Positions 8,317 to 19,156 of a DNA stretch of 64,000 nucleotides are shown here, piece by piece. Positions within the stretch are counted from its first letter, which is position 1. Each line of letters starts with the position of its first letter. Origin of the DNA: Streptomyces sp. TP-A0356 (lineage in GTDB: Bacteria > Actinomycetota > Actinomycetes > Streptomycetales > Streptomycetaceae). The translations under genes and the position numbers were made by a program. The stretch covers positions 310,001 to 374,000 of the forward strand of contig NZ_BBZJ01000021.1 of NCBI RefSeq assembly GCF_001417775.1, read 5' to 3'. Below the pieces are notes generated by a model. It was not told the DNA's origin and did not search any database. It saw only the letters and a program-made list of their open reading frames with translations.

Positions 8317-9837
8317 ATGGCCGGACATCAGGAACGGCAGGCAGCAGAGACCATTCACGTGGCCGGAAAGTGGCGCACGGCCCTCTCCGGCGCCACCCGC
8401 GAGATCCTCGATCCCGCGGATGCCGAGCCGTTGGCCCTGGTCGCGGAGGGGGGCGAACGGGACGCGGACGCGGCCGTCGCCGCCGCCCGCCATGCCTTCG
8501 ACGAGGGGCCGTGGCCGCGCACGCCGGTCGCCGAGCGCGCCGCGCTGCTGCATCGGGTCGCCGACCTCCTCATACGCGATCGTGAAGAGCTCGGCCTCCT
8601 GGAGAGCCGGGACGCGGGCAAGACGGTCGAAGAGGGCCGGATCGACGTCGACTGCGTCGCCGATGCCTTCCGTTACTTCGCCGACCTCGTCGTCGCCGAG
8701 GGCGCCGGCCGCGTCGTCGACGCCGGCTCGCCCGACGTCCACAGCGTCGTCGTGCACGAGCCCGTCGGTGTGTGCACCCTGATCACACCCTGGAACTACC
8801 CGCTGCTGCAGGCGAGTTGGAAGATCGCACCGGCCCTCGCGGCCGGCAACACCTTCGTGGTCAAGCCGAGCGAGATCACCCCGATGACCACGATCGCGCT
8901 GATCGACCTGCTCGTCGAGGCCGGGCTGCCCGACGGGGTCGCGGGCCTCGTCACCGGGCCCGGTCACACGGTCGGCGCCCGGCTCGCCGAACACCCGGGC
9001 GTCGACCTGGTCTCCTTCACCGGCGGACTCGTCAGCGGCACGAAGGTCGCACAGGCCGCCGCCGCGGGCGTCAAGAAGATCGCCCTCGAACTCGGCGGCA
9101 AGAACCCCAACGTCGTCTTCGCCGACGCCTGCGCCACCGACGACGGCTTCGACACCGCCGTCGACCAGGCCCTCAACGCGGCCTTCATCCACAGCGGCCA
9201 GGTCTGCTCGGCGGGCTCCCGCCTCATCATCGAGGAGTCCGTCAGCGAGCGCTTCGTCGCCGAACTCGCCCGCCGGGCCGACCGGATCCGCCTCGGGCGC
9301 GGCACCGAGAAGGACGTCGAGTGCGGCCCGCTCGTCTCGGCGCAGCAGCGCACCAGGACCGAGGAGTACGTCGCCTCCGCGCTCGCCGAGGGCGCGGTGC
9401 TGCGCTGCGGCGGCAGGCGCCCCGAGCCGGCCGAGACCAGGCCGGCCACCGGTTACTTCTACGAGCCGACCGTGCTCGACCAGTGCCACCGGGAGATGAA
9501 GGTCGTCCGGGAGGAGGTCTTCGGGCCCGTCCTGACCGTGGAGACCTTCCGCACGGAGGACGAGGCGATCGGGCTCGCCAACGACACCGAGTACGGCCTC
9601 GCCGGCGGTGTCTGGACCGCCGACGCCGGCCGCGCCCGCCGCGTCGCGGGCAGGCTGCGGCACGGCACCGTCTGGATCAACGACTTCCACCCCTACCTCC
9701 CGCAGGCGGAGTGGGGCGGCTTCGGCAAGAGCGGCATCGGCCGCGAACTCGGCCCGGCGGGCCTCGCCGAGTACCGCGAGGCCAAGCACGTCTACCAGAA
9801 CCTCGCGCCGCGCCCCGTCCGCTGGTTCGCGGGCTGA
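8317..9837 (+). CDS. betB: Betaine-aldehyde dehydrogenase-type NAD(P)-dependent aldehyde dehydrogenase
   Basis: Likely oxidises betaine aldehyde to glycine betaine. 506 residues, normal for the ALDH superfamily. The Rossmann region has ITPWNYPLLQASWKIAPALA and VVKPSEITP. The catalytic pair is Glu258 in LELGGKNPN and the nucleophile Cys297 in HSGQVCSAGS. The usual FTGS motif reads FTGG here. First gene of a unidirectional choline cluster: choline oxidase-like gene after 65 bases, then an importer. ATG 8317 has GGAAGG upstream. Substrate assignment rests on context, since many ALDHs look alike; another amino-aldehyde is possible. Confidence 0.88.
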   Translation: MAGHQERQAAETIHVAGKWRTALSGATREILDPADAEPLALVAEGGERDADAAVAAARHAFDEGPWPRTPVAERAALLHRVADLLIRDREELGLLESRDAGKTVEEGRIDVDCVADAFRYFADLVVAEGAGRVVDAGSPDVHSVVVHEPVGVCTLITPWNYPLLQASWKIAPALAAGNTFVVKPSEITPMTTIALIDLLVEAGLPDGVAGLVTGPGHTVGARLAEHPGVDLVSFTGGLVSGTKVAQAAAAGVKKIALELGGKNPNVVFADACATDDGFDTAVDQALNAAFIHSGQVCSAGSRLIIEESVSERFVAELARRADRIRLGRGTEKDVECGPLVSAQQRTRTEEYVASALAEGAVLRCGGRRPEPAETRPATGYFYEPTVLDQCHREMKVVREEVFGPVLTVETFRTEDEAIGLANDTEYGLAGGVWTADAGRARRVAGRLRHGTVWINDFHPYLPQAEWGGFGKSGIGRELGPAGLAEYREAKHVYQNLAPRPVRWFAG

Positions 9838-9902
9838 GCCCCCGCCCCACCCGCGCCCCTGACGCGCAGCACCTTCGTACGACCCCCGAGGAGCAGCACT
9901 CC

Positions 9903-11428
9903 ATGTCCGAGAACCACATCTACGACTACGTCGTCATCGGTGGCGGCACGGCGGGCTCCGTCATCGCCTCCCGCCTCACCGAGAACCCGGACGTCACCGT
10001 CGCCGTCATCGAGGGCGGCCCGAGCGACGTCGGCCGCGACGATGTCCTCACCCTGCGCCGCTGGATGGGCCTGCTCGGCGGCGAACTGGACTACGACTAC
10101 CCGACCACCGAGCAGCCGCGCGGCAACTCGCACATCCGGCACAGCCGCGCCCGTGTGCTCGGCGGCTGCTCCTCGCACAACACGCTGATCGCGTTCAAGC
10201 CGCTGCCGTCCGACTGGGACGAGTGGGAGGCGGCCGGCGCCGAGGGCTGGGGCGCCGTCCCGATGGAGGCGTACTACGCCCGGCTGCTCAACAACATCGT
10301 CCCGGTGGACGAGAAGGACCGGAACGCGATCGCCCGCGACTTCGTGGACGCGGCGCAGTCGGCGCTCGGCGTCCCGCGCGTCGAGGGCTTCAACAAGAAG
10401 CCGTTCACCGAGGGCGCCGGCTTCTTCGACCTCGCCTACCACCCCGAGAACAACAAGCGCTCCAGCGCGTCGGTGGCGTATCTGCACCCAGTGATGGACG
10501 AGCGCCCCAACCTGCACATCCTCCTGGAGACCTGGGCGTACCGGCTGGAGCTGGACGGCACCCGCGCCGAGGGCGTGCACGTGCGCACCAAGGACGGCGA
10601 GGAGATCCTGGTACGGGCCCGGCGCGAGGTCGTGCTGTGCGCCGGCGCCGTCGACTCCCCGCGGCTGCTGCTGCACTCCGGTATCGGCCCGAAGGCGGAC
10701 CTGGAGAAGGTCGGCATACCCGTCGTGCATGATCTGCCGGGTGTCGGCGAGAACCTGCTCGACCACCCCGAGTCGGTGATCGTGTGGGAGACGCACGGCC
10801 CGATCCCGGAGAACTCCGCGATGGACAGCGACGCCGGGCTCTTCGTGCGCCGGGACCCCGACCACGCGGGACCCGACCTGATGTTCCACTTCTACCAGAT
10901 CCCCTTCACGGACAACCCGGAGCGCATCGGCTACGAGCGGCCGGAGTTCGGGGTCTCGATGACCCCCAACATCCCCAAGCCGAAGAGCCGGGGCCGCCTC
11001 TACCTGAAGAGCGCCGACCCGGACGAGAAGCCCGCGCTCGACTTCCGGTACTTCACGGACGAGGACGACTACGACGGCCGTACCCTCGTCGACGGCATCA
11101 GGATCGCCCGCGAGATCGCCAGGACCGAGCCGCTGGCCGGCTGGCTCAAGCGGGAGGTGTGCCCCGGCCCGGGCCTCACCGGTGACGAGGAGCTGAGCGC
11201 GTACGCGCGCCAGGTGGCCCACACCGTGTACCACCCGGCGGGCACCTGCCGCATGGGTGCCGAGACCGACGAACAGGCCGTGGTCGACCCGCAGCTGCGC
11301 ATCCGCGGCCTCGACGGCATCCGCGTCGCCGACGCGTCCGTCTTCCCGACCATGCCCGCCGTCAACCCGATGATCGGGGTGCTGATGGTCGGGGAGAAGG
11401 CCGCAGACCTGATCGGAGGCGAGGCCTG

Positions 11429-11429
<1 letters not shown>
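9903..11429 (+). CDS. GMC flavoprotein, choline oxidase/dehydrogenase-like
   Basis: Predicted to oxidise choline to betaine aldehyde. 508 residues of the GMC family: the FAD motif VIGGGTAGSVIASRL starts at residue 11. The segment IRHSRARVLGGCSSHN contains His80, aligned (from memory) with the histidine that covalently links FAD in Arthrobacter choline oxidase. C-terminal HTVYHPAGTCRMG and AVNPMIGVLMVGEKAADLI carry the catalytic His and Asn. The overall pattern is closer to the soluble oxidase than to membrane BetA. The residue matching the choline-binding Glu312 of the oxidase appears to be Asp here; this alignment is by eye. The stop overlaps the next gene by one base (TGATG). Confidence 0.88.
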
Positions 11430-12513
<1,084 letters not shown>

Positions 12514-12517
<4 letters not shown>

Positions 12518-14454
12518 TGGCGACCCTCACCGCTCCCGCGCCCCGTACCGCCCTCCCCGGCCTCCTCAAACGCCCTGCGGTCGGCAAGCTCCTCCTGCTC
12601 GCGGCCCTCGCGGCGGTGCTCGTCCCCTTGGCGAACGCCCGCTGGGCGAGCGGCAGCTGGCCCCAGGAGCTGACCGTCGACCTCTCCAAGCCGCTGGCCG
12701 CCGCCAGCGACTGGATCATCAACAACCGGGACAGCCACCCTCTGTTCCTGTACTTCTTCGGCTACATCAGCAACGCCGTCGTCCTGTCCGTGCGAGCCGT
12801 CTACCTCGTGCTGCTCGCGGCCGGCTGGGCGGGCGTGACGGCCGGCGCCGGGCTGCTGGCCTGGCGTGTCGCGGGCGTACGTCTTGCCCTCGGCACGGGG
12901 GCCGCGTTCCTCGCCTGCGGTCTGCTCGGCATGTGGGTACCCACCATGCAGACGCTTGCACTCATGGGGGTCGCGGTTCTCGCCTCGGTCGTGCTCGGCG
13001 CGCTGCTCGGTCTCGCCGCGGGCCTGTCCGACCGTACGTTCCGTGCCCTGCGCCCCGTCCTCGACACCATGCAGGTGCTCCCGGCGTTCGCCTACCTCCT
13101 GCCCGTCGTCCTGGTCTTCGGCATCGGTGTGCCGGCCGCCGTGCTGGCCACCGTGGTCTACGCGGCCCCGCCGATGGCCCGCCTGACCGCGCTGGGCCTG
13201 AGGGGCGCCGACGAGGAGGTCCTGGAAGCGGTCGAGTCGCTCGGCACCACCGCCCGTCAGCGCCTGTTCACCGCCCGCCTCCCGCTGGCCCGCAAGGAGC
13301 TGCTGCTCGGCCTCAACCAAACGATCATGATGGCGCTGTCCATGGCCGTCATCGCCTCCGTGATCGGCGCGGGCGGTCTCGGTGACCGCGTCTACCAGGC
13401 GCTCGCCTCCGTGGACGTCGGCGCCGCGCTCGCCGCGGGCATCCCGATCGTGCTGCTCGCGGTCGTCCTGGACCGGGTCACCGGCGCGGCGGGCGAGGGC
13501 CTGCGGGCCGGCGGCCGCGCGGGATGGGCGTACGCCGCCGCCGTGACCGTCGCCGTCGCCGTGGCCGCACGGCTGGCCGGCCGCCTGGACTGGCCGGGGC
13601 CGTGGACGGTGCACATCGCCGAGCCGGTGAATCGCGCCGTCGACTGGATGACCGCCCATCTGTACTCGGGCGTCCCCTATGTGGGCGGGACCGCCGACTG
13701 GGCGGGCCACTTCACGACCTGGATCCTCGACCCGATGCGCGCCGGACTGCAGTGGCTGCCCTGGTGGGCGGTGCTGTTCGTGGTCGCCGCGCCGGCCTGG
13801 CTGATCGGCACCTGGCGCACCGCGCTCACCGCCGTCCTCGCCATGGCCGCCACCGGCGTGCTCGGCGTGTGGAAGCCGTCCCTGGACACGCTGTCCCAGG
13901 TGCTGGCGGCCGTCGCCGTCACCCTGGTCATCGGCGTCGGGACCGGGATCGCCGCCGCCCGCAGCGACCGCTTCGAGCGGCTGTTGCGCCCGGTGCTGGA
14001 CGTGTTCCAGACGATGCCGCAGTTCGTGTATCTGATCCCGGTGGTCGCGCTCCTCGGCGTCGGCCGCGCCCCCGCCGTCGCCGCGGCGATCGTGTACGCG
14101 CTCCCGGCCGTCGTCCGGATCACCACCCAGGGTCTGCGCCAGGTCGATCCGGCCGCCCTGGAGTCGGCGCGCTCGCTGGGCGCCACGAGCGTCCAGCAGC
14201 TGCGCCAGGTCCAGCTTCCGCTGGCGCGCCCGGCGCTGCTGCTGGCCGTCAACCAGGGCGTGGTCCTGGTGCTCGCCGTCGTCATCATCGGCGGCCTGGT
14301 CGGCGGCGGCGCGCTCGGCTACAACGTCGTCTTCGGTCTCGCGCAGGGTGACCTGGCGACCGGTCTGGTGGCCGGCGCGGCGATCGTCTGCCTCGGCCTG
14401 ATGCTCGACCGGGTGACCCAGCCGACCGAGCGGCGCGCGCAGAAGGGAGCGTGA
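12514..14454 (+). CDS. Glycine betaine/choline ABC permease, two permease domains fused
   Basis: 646 residues instead of the ~280-350 of a single ProW-like permease. Two homologous halves are seen, each with the coupling loop for the ATPase: RPVLDTMQVLPAFAYLLPV with ADEEVLEAVESLGTTARQR in the first, and RPVLDVFQTMPQFVYLIPV with DPAALESARSLGATSVQQ in the second. Each half ends in GAGGLGDRV or GGGALGYNV. The natural reading is a fused dimer that replaces a homodimer. It starts at ATG 12514 inside the ATPase stop (ATGA overlap); a longer frame upstream lies inside the ATPase gene and is rejected. The lipoprotein gene follows one base later. Confidence 0.92.
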
Positions 14455-14455
14455 C

Positions 14456-15412
14456 ATGCGTCGTACGCGTACGAAGATCGTGATCGCCCTGGCCGTTCTG
14501 GGTCTGACGACCGGCTGCGGCGCGGCGGACATGACCAAGCAGGCCTCGCCGTTCGCGAACGCCCGGGGATCGAGGACCGTGACCCTCTCGGTGCAGTCGT
14601 GGGTGGGCGCGCAGGCGAACGTCGCCGTGGCGCAGTACATCCTCGAACACGAGCTCGGCTACCGCGTCGACACCGTCCAGGCCGACGAGGTTCCCGCGTG
14701 GGACGCGCTCAGTCAGGGCCGGGTCGACGCCATGCTGGAGGACTGGGGCCACCCCGAGCAGCAGAAGCGGTACGTCGAGGACAAGAAGACGATCGCGCGC
14801 GGCGGTGACCTCGGGGTCACCGGGCACATCGGCTGGTTCGTCCCCACCTACCTCGCCCGGCAGCACCCGGACATCACCGACTGGAGGAACCTCGACAAGT
14901 ACGCGAGCCTCTTCCGCACCCCGGAGAGCGGCGGCAAGGGCCAGCTGTTGGACGGCTCGCCGTCGTACGTCACCAACGACAAGGCGCTGGTGCAGAACCT
15001 GAAGCTGAACTACCAGGTGGTCTTCGCGGGTTCGGAGGCGGCGCAGATCACGCAGATGAGGCAGTTCGCGAAGGAGCAGAAGCCCTTCCTCACGTACTGG
15101 TACGCGCCGCAGTGGCTCTTCAAGAAGGTCCCCATGACCGAGGTGAAGCTGCCGCCGTACAAGGAGGGCTGCGACGCGGACGCGGCGAAGGTCGCCTGCG
15201 CCTACCCGCACACGCCGCTGAAGAAGTACCTGAACGCGGACTTCGCGAAGAGCGGCGGCAAGGCGGCGGCGTTCCTCAAGAAGTTCAGGTGGACGACGGA
15301 GGACCAGAACCAGGTCGCCCTGATGATCGCCGACCAGAAGCTGACCCCGGAACAGGCCGCGAAGAAGTGGGTGGACGGCCACGCCTCCACATGGAAGGCG
15401 TGGCTGCACTGA
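14456..15412 (+). CDS. Glycine betaine/choline ABC substrate-binding lipoprotein
   Basis: 318 residues of the OpuAC/ProX family. A signal peptide ends in the lipobox LTTGC with Cys21 as the lipid anchor. The mature domain begins VTLSVQSWVGAQANVAVAQYILEHEL and has the aromatic residues expected of a quaternary-ammonium box (Trp in QSWVG, DWGHPEQ, HIGWFVP and YWYAPQWLF). It delivers betaine or choline to the fused permease. The downstream enzyme genes are on the opposite strand, and the two stop codons are back to back with no base between, so no separate terminator is seen. Confidence 0.93.
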   Translation: MRRTRTKIVIALAVLGLTTGCGAADMTKQASPFANARGSRTVTLSVQSWVGAQANVAVAQYILEHELGYRVDTVQADEVPAWDALSQGRVDAMLEDWGHPEQQKRYVEDKKTIARGGDLGVTGHIGWFVPTYLARQHPDITDWRNLDKYASLFRTPESGGKGQLLDGSPSYVTNDKALVQNLKLNYQVVFAGSEAAQITQMRQFAKEQKPFLTYWYAPQWLFKKVPMTEVKLPPYKEGCDADAAKVACAYPHTPLKKYLNADFAKSGGKAAAFLKKFRWTTEDQNQVALMIADQKLTPEQAAKKWVDGHASTWKAWLH

Positions 15413-16147
15413 TCACCCTCGGGCCAGGAGTGCCGCGATCTCGCCGAGCGCGGCCGTCGCACGGCGCTGCAGCCAGGGCCCGAACGTGACGCGGGTGGCC
15501 CCGAGTTCACCGAGCTCGGCGGGCGAGGGGCCCACCCCGTCGAGCCAGGCGAACGCGTTGAGCGGACCTTGGATTCCGGCCCGCAGCAGCGGCAGTACGT
15601 CCGCCGGGGCGCCGAACGGATAGATGCAGTCGGCGCCCGCGGTGACGTACAACGCGGCCCGCTCGATGGTCTGTTCGGCGGTGGTGGCCCCGTGGTTTCC
15701 GCACGCGAACGTGTCGACGCGCGCGTTGACGAACACCTGGTCGCCGGCCGCGGCCCGTACCCCGGCGAGCCAGTCGGCGTGCTCCCGCGGATCCTTGAGG
15801 ACACCCCCGCGCGAGTCCTCCAGGTTGCAGCCCACGGCCCCCGTCTCCAGCAGCCGCTCCACCAGCTCCTTCGGCGCGAGCCCGTAGCCGTCCTCCAGGT
15901 CCGCCGACACCGGCACGTCGACGGCCCGGACGATCCGCGCGACGGCCGCGAACATCTCGTCGGCGGGGGTGGCACCGTCCGCGTACCCGAGCGAGGCCGC
16001 GATCCCGGCGCTGGGTGTGGCGAGCGCCGGGAACCCGGCGTCCGCCAGCACCCGCGCGCTCGCCGCGTCCCAGGGGCCGGGCAGGATCAGCGCATCGCCC
16101 GGCAGACGGCCCCGGTGCAGGGCCCGGAAGGTCTCGACGCTGTTCAC
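15413..16147 (-). CDS. Isocitrate lyase/PEP mutase-family enzyme
   Basis: 244 residues. The PEP-mutase barrel signature is present: ALILPGPWDAASARVLADAGFPALAT near the N-terminus, the magnesium-binding VSADLEDGYG, then GCNLEDSRGG. Such proteins cleave or rearrange 2-methylisocitrate, oxaloacetate or phosphonate-type substrates; the lyase branch is more likely than phosphonate synthesis because no phosphonate gene is nearby. I chose GTG 16147 because GGGAGG lies nine bases upstream; a longer frame to ATG 16198 lacks a ribosome site. The start codon overlaps the stop of a small AhpD-like remnant (GTGA), indicating former coupling with it. Confidence 0.82.
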   Translation of the reverse strand: MNSVETFRALHRGRLPGDALILPGPWDAASARVLADAGFPALATPSAGIAASLGYADGATPADEMFAAVARIVRAVDVPVSADLEDGYGLAPKELVERLLETGAVGCNLEDSRGGVLKDPREHADWLAGVRAAAGDQVFVNARVDTFACGNHGATTAEQTIERAALYVTAGADCIYPFGAPADVLPLLRAGIQGPLNAFAWLDGVGPSPAELGELGATRVTFGPWLQRRATAALGEIAALLARG

Positions 16148-16295
16148 GGTGTACAGCCTCCCGGTGGGATGCGGCGGCCGACCATCAGCCGGTTCCATCC
16201 GTTGACGACGGTGATCAGCCCGATCAGCTTCTTCGCGGCCGCGCTCGGCGCGGACATGGCCGTGCCGAGCGCGCGGTCCTGCAGGTTCGTACGGG
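16144..16295 (-). pseudogene. Remnant of a second AhpD-like/carboxymuconolactone decarboxylase gene
   Basis: Between two minus-strand genes lies an open stretch whose last ~30 codons read AAAKKLIGLITVVNGWNRL, then MVGRRIPPGGC and a stop. This matches the C-terminus of the intact AhpD-like protein just upstream (LAQLIAAITVINAWNRFAVT, then TRMVPGHYRPG). No CxxC catalytic part exists, so a tandem copy appears to have lost all but its tail. Its TGA overlaps the GTG of the PEP-mutase gene. A 37-codon peptide from ATG 16257 could still be made; whether it is expressed is unknown. Confidence 0.6.
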
Positions 16296-16793
16296 TCACC
16301 CGTGCTGGCCCGGCCGGTAGTGGCCCGGCACCATCCGGGTGGTCACAGCGAACCGGTTCCATGCGTTGATCACCGTGATCGCGGCGATCAGCTGCGCCAG
16401 TTCGGCCTCCTCGAAGTGCTTGGCGGCCCGCTCATAGACCTCGTCCGGGACGAATCCGTCCGTGAGTACGGTGACCGCCTCGGTCAGCTCGATCGCCGCG
16501 AGCTCCTTCCCGGTGTAGAAGTGCCTCGACTCCTCCCAGGCGCTCAGCTGCACGATCCGCTCGACGCTCTCGCCCGCCGCGAGCGCGTCCTTGGTGTGCA
16601 TGTCGAGGCAGAAGGCGCAGTGGTTGATCTGCGAGGCGCGGATCTTGACCAGTTCGAGCAGCTTCGGGTCGAGGCCCCGCCGGGCCGCGGCGTCGAGCCG
16701 GACCATCGCCTTGTAGGCCTCGGGGGCCTGTCGGGCCCAGTCCAGTCGGGGGGTGTGTTCGGGGGCGTACCCCATGATCTCCTCGGTAGTCAT
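16296..16793 (-). CDS. AhpD-like carboxymuconolactone decarboxylase-family protein
   Basis: 165 residues of the alkylhydroperoxidase D-like fold. The redox motif is NHCAFCLDMH with Cys59, Cys62 and His66, the CxxC...H pattern of AhpD peroxidases rather than a true decarboxylase. The C-terminal helix TVINAWNRFAVTTRMVPGHY is typical of the family. ATG 16793 has no Shine-Dalgarno sequence, but TAGGGT lies six bases ahead of it, so the message is probably leaderless. It is divergent from a MocR regulator across only 46 bases, a common pairing that suggests direct control. Likely role: detoxifying peroxide or another electrophile. Confidence 0.9.
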   Translation of the reverse strand: MTTEEIMGYAPEHTPRLDWARQAPEAYKAMVRLDAAARRGLDPKLLELVKIRASQINHCAFCLDMHTKDALAAGESVERIVQLSAWEESRHFYTGKELAAIELTEAVTVLTDGFVPDEVYERAAKHFEEAELAQLIAAITVINAWNRFAVTTRMVPGHYRPGQHG

Positions 16794-16839
16794 GCCTCGA
16801 CCCTACGGACGAGGCAGCCCAGAGGTATGGTCCATTTCC
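16794..16839. promoter_or_regulatory. Divergent MocR/AhpD control region
   Basis: On the minus strand TAGGGT (16800-16805) sits six bases before ATG 16793, fitting a leaderless promoter. No good -35 is seen, as for an activator-dependent promoter. The palindrome ATGGTCCAT (16827-16835), followed by CCAT, lies at the expected activator position and next to the regulator's own start. Binding by the MocR protein is inference. Confidence 0.5.
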
Positions 16840-18231
16840 ATGGCAAGATCCTGGGCCACTTTGGGGGTCGACCTCCATCTCGAACCGACCGGGTCCGGTG
16901 TGCGCAAGGGCCTGACGGACGCCCTGCGCGAGGCGGTCCGCAGCGGCCGCCTGGCACCCGGCACGCGCCTGCCGTCGTCCCGTTCGCTCGCCGCCGACCT
17001 GGGCATCGCGCGCAACACGGTCGCCGACGCGTACGCCGACCTGGTCGCCGAGGGCTGGCTCACGGCCCGGCAGGGCTCCGGCACCCGGGTGGCCGAGCGC
17101 ACCCCGCCCGCGCCGCGGACCGCACCCGCCGCGACCCCCGCCCGCGAGCCCGGACGCCCCGCCCACGACCTGATGCCCGGCACCCCCGACCTGGCGTCCT
17201 TCCCGCGCGCGGAGTGGCTCAAGGCCGCCCGTCGCGCCCTGACCGCCGCCCCGCACCACGCCCTCGGCTACGGCGATCCGCGCGGCCGCGCCGAACTGCG
17301 CACCGCGCTCGCGGAGTACCTGTCCCGGGCACGCGGCGTGCGCGCCGACCCTGAACGGATCATCGTCTGCGCGGGGTTCTCGCACGGTCTGAAGGTGCTC
17401 GGCGCGGTACTGGGGGCGCGCGGCGTGCGGAGCGTCGCGGTGGAGTCGTACGGGCTCGACACCCACCGGATGCTGCTGACCGGAGCGGGCCTGGCCACGC
17501 TGCCGCTTCCCCTCGACGAACAGGGCACGCGCACCGATGAGCCGACGGGTGCGGGGGCGGTGTTGCTGACCCCGGCGCACCAGTTCCCGCTCGGCCTGCC
17601 GCTGCATCCGGACCGGCGGGCCGCGGTCGTGGACTGGGCGCGGCGGACGGGTGGCCTGGTCCTGGAGGACGACTACGACGGCGAGTTCCGCTACGACCGC
17701 CAGCCGGTGGGCGCGCTGCAGGGACTGGACCCCGACCACGTGGTGTACCTGGGCACCGCGAGCAAGTCCCTGGCCCCCGGACTGCGCCTGGGCTGGATGG
17801 TGCTGCCGCCGGGGCTCGTGGCGGAGGCCGCGGCGGCGAAGGGAAGGGCCGACACATGCGGGGCGCTGGACCAGTTGACGCTGGCGGAGTTCATCACGTC
17901 GGGCGCGTACGACCGCCATGTGCGCGCCGCCCGGCTGCGCTACCGGCGGCGCCGTGACGCGCTGGTCCGCGCCCTGGCGAGCCGTGCGCCCGAGGTGCGC
18001 GTCACGGGTATCGCGGCGGGCCTGCACGCGGTCCTGCGCCTGCCGCCCGGCACCGAACAAGCGGTGGTCCAGGCGGCGGCATGGCAGGGCCTGGCCGTGC
18101 CCGGCCTGTCCCGCTTCCGTCACCCGGACGCCGCCGTCGAGCCGCTGGACGCCCTGGTCGTGGGGTACGGCACCCCGCCGGAGCATGCGTGGGCGGGGGC
18201 GCTTGAGGCGTTGTGCAGGGCGCTGCCCTGA
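16840..18231 (+). CDS. MocR/PdxR-type regulator (GntR HTH fused to aminotransferase-like domain)
   Basis: 463 residues in two domains. Residues ~12-85 are a GntR winged helix: GVRKGLTDALREAVRSGRL, LPSSRSLAADLGIARNTVA, and LTARQGSGTRV. From ~110 on there is a class I aminotransferase fold with the PLP lysine in YLGTASKSLAPGLRLGW and the aspartate in VLEDDYDGEFRYDR. MocR proteins bind PLP as effector and usually activate a divergent neighbour. The neighbour here is the AhpD-like gene, not pdxST, so it need not be a vitamin B6 regulator. ATG 16840 was chosen to match the usual GntR start; upstream codons overlap the divergent gene. Confidence 0.9.
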   Translation: MARSWATLGVDLHLEPTGSGVRKGLTDALREAVRSGRLAPGTRLPSSRSLAADLGIARNTVADAYADLVAEGWLTARQGSGTRVAERTPPAPRTAPAATPAREPGRPAHDLMPGTPDLASFPRAEWLKAARRALTAAPHHALGYGDPRGRAELRTALAEYLSRARGVRADPERIIVCAGFSHGLKVLGAVLGARGVRSVAVESYGLDTHRMLLTGAGLATLPLPLDEQGTRTDEPTGAGAVLLTPAHQFPLGLPLHPDRRAAVVDWARRTGGLVLEDDYDGEFRYDRQPVGALQGLDPDHVVYLGTASKSLAPGLRLGWMVLPPGLVAEAAAAKGRADTCGALDQLTLAEFITSGAYDRHVRAARLRYRRRRDALVRALASRAPEVRVTGIAAGLHAVLRLPPGTEQAVVQAAAWQGLAVPGLSRFRHPDAAVEPLDALVVGYGTPPEHAWAGALEALCRALP

Positions 18232-18247
18232 CGTATGCGCCGCCGCC

Positions 18248-19081
18248 TCACCCCTCCGCCGCCGGCGCCTCCCCGAAGCGCGCCAGTGCCAGCGCCCCCG
18301 CCACCGCGACCAGGAAGCCCAGCACCGCCAGCCAGGCCAGGCCCTCACGGGTACGGTCGCCCAGCCACACCACGCCCACCAGCGCGGGCCCGATCGTCTC
18401 GCCGATCACCAGCCCGGCCGTCGCGGTCGTCACCGACCCCCGCTGCAGAGCGGTCGTCAGCAGCAGAAACGCGGCGCCCCCGCCCAGCAGCAGCGCGTAC
18501 GTCGCCGGATTGGTGAGCAGAACGGACGGCGCGAGCCCGTCGATCAGCCGGACCGCCACCTCGACGACCCCGAACCCGAACCCGGCGCCCAGCCCCAGCA
18601 GCAGGGCCCGGCCACGTTCGGGCAGCCGCCCCCCGGCCGGCCCGAGCAGCAGCACGACCGCCGCCGTCGCCAGCATCACGTACTTCAGCGTCGTGGACCC
18701 GTCCCGGTGCCCCTCCGCCCCGGACGCCAGCCCCAGCATCGTCAGCCCCGCGCACACCACCGCCACCGCGGACCACTCGCTCCCGGTCAGCCGCACCCGC
18801 AGCAGCCGGGCCGCGACCACCGCCGTCACCGCCAGGCTGGACGCGAGCGCCGCTCCCACCGCGTAGATCGGAATGGACCGCAGCGCCGCGATCTGCAGCA
18901 GGAATCCGAGCCCGTCCAGCGCGAGCCCCGCGAGATAACGCCACTGCGCGAGCGCCCGCAGCAGCAGCGCGGCGTCGCCGCCCCCGCCCGTACCCGCCGC
19001 GCGGGCCGCGACCGCCTGCAACACCGTCGCCGTACCGAAACAGACCGCCGCGCCGAGCGCGCACACCATGCCGAAGAACAC
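18248..19081 (-). CDS. DMT/EamA-like membrane transporter
   Basis: 277 residues with about ten hydrophobic helices and almost no loops, the layout of drug/metabolite transporters. Two EamA-like halves are visible: MVCALGAAVCFGTATVLQAVA opening the first, and residues after ~135 (YVMLATAAVVLLLGPAGG) opening the second. The loop after helix 1 is Gly-rich. Substrate unknown; relatives export metabolites or amino acids. Start is GTG 19081, immediately followed by hydrophobic sequence. It is convergent with the MocR gene, with only 16 bases between the stops. Confidence 0.82.
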   Translation of the reverse strand: MFFGMVCALGAAVCFGTATVLQAVAARAAGTGGGGDAALLLRALAQWRYLAGLALDGLGFLLQIAALRSIPIYAVGAALASSLAVTAVVAARLLRVRLTGSEWSAVAVVCAGLTMLGLASGAEGHRDGSTTLKYVMLATAAVVLLLGPAGGRLPERGRALLLGLGAGFGFGVVEVAVRLIDGLAPSVLLTNPATYALLLGGGAAFLLLTTALQRGSVTTATAGLVIGETIGPALVGVVWLGDRTREGLAWLAVLGFLVAVAGALALARFGEAPAAEG

Positions 19082-19156
19082 GAAGTGACTGTAGGGGACG
19101 GCGCAGACGCGGGGGCAGGGGGGAAGACCGGAGCGACGCTCTCCAGTGCGATCACC

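Noticed and set aside
8772..9902. Open frame running from inside the aldehyde dehydrogenase into the GMC gene
   Set aside because: The upstream part is a low-complexity Arg-rich shadow of betB; the real start is ATG 9903 with the FAD motif right after it.
15413..16198. PEP-mutase gene as evidence of a phosphonate pathway
   Set aside because: No phosphonopyruvate decarboxylase or other phosphonate gene is near; the sequence fits the wider lyase family.
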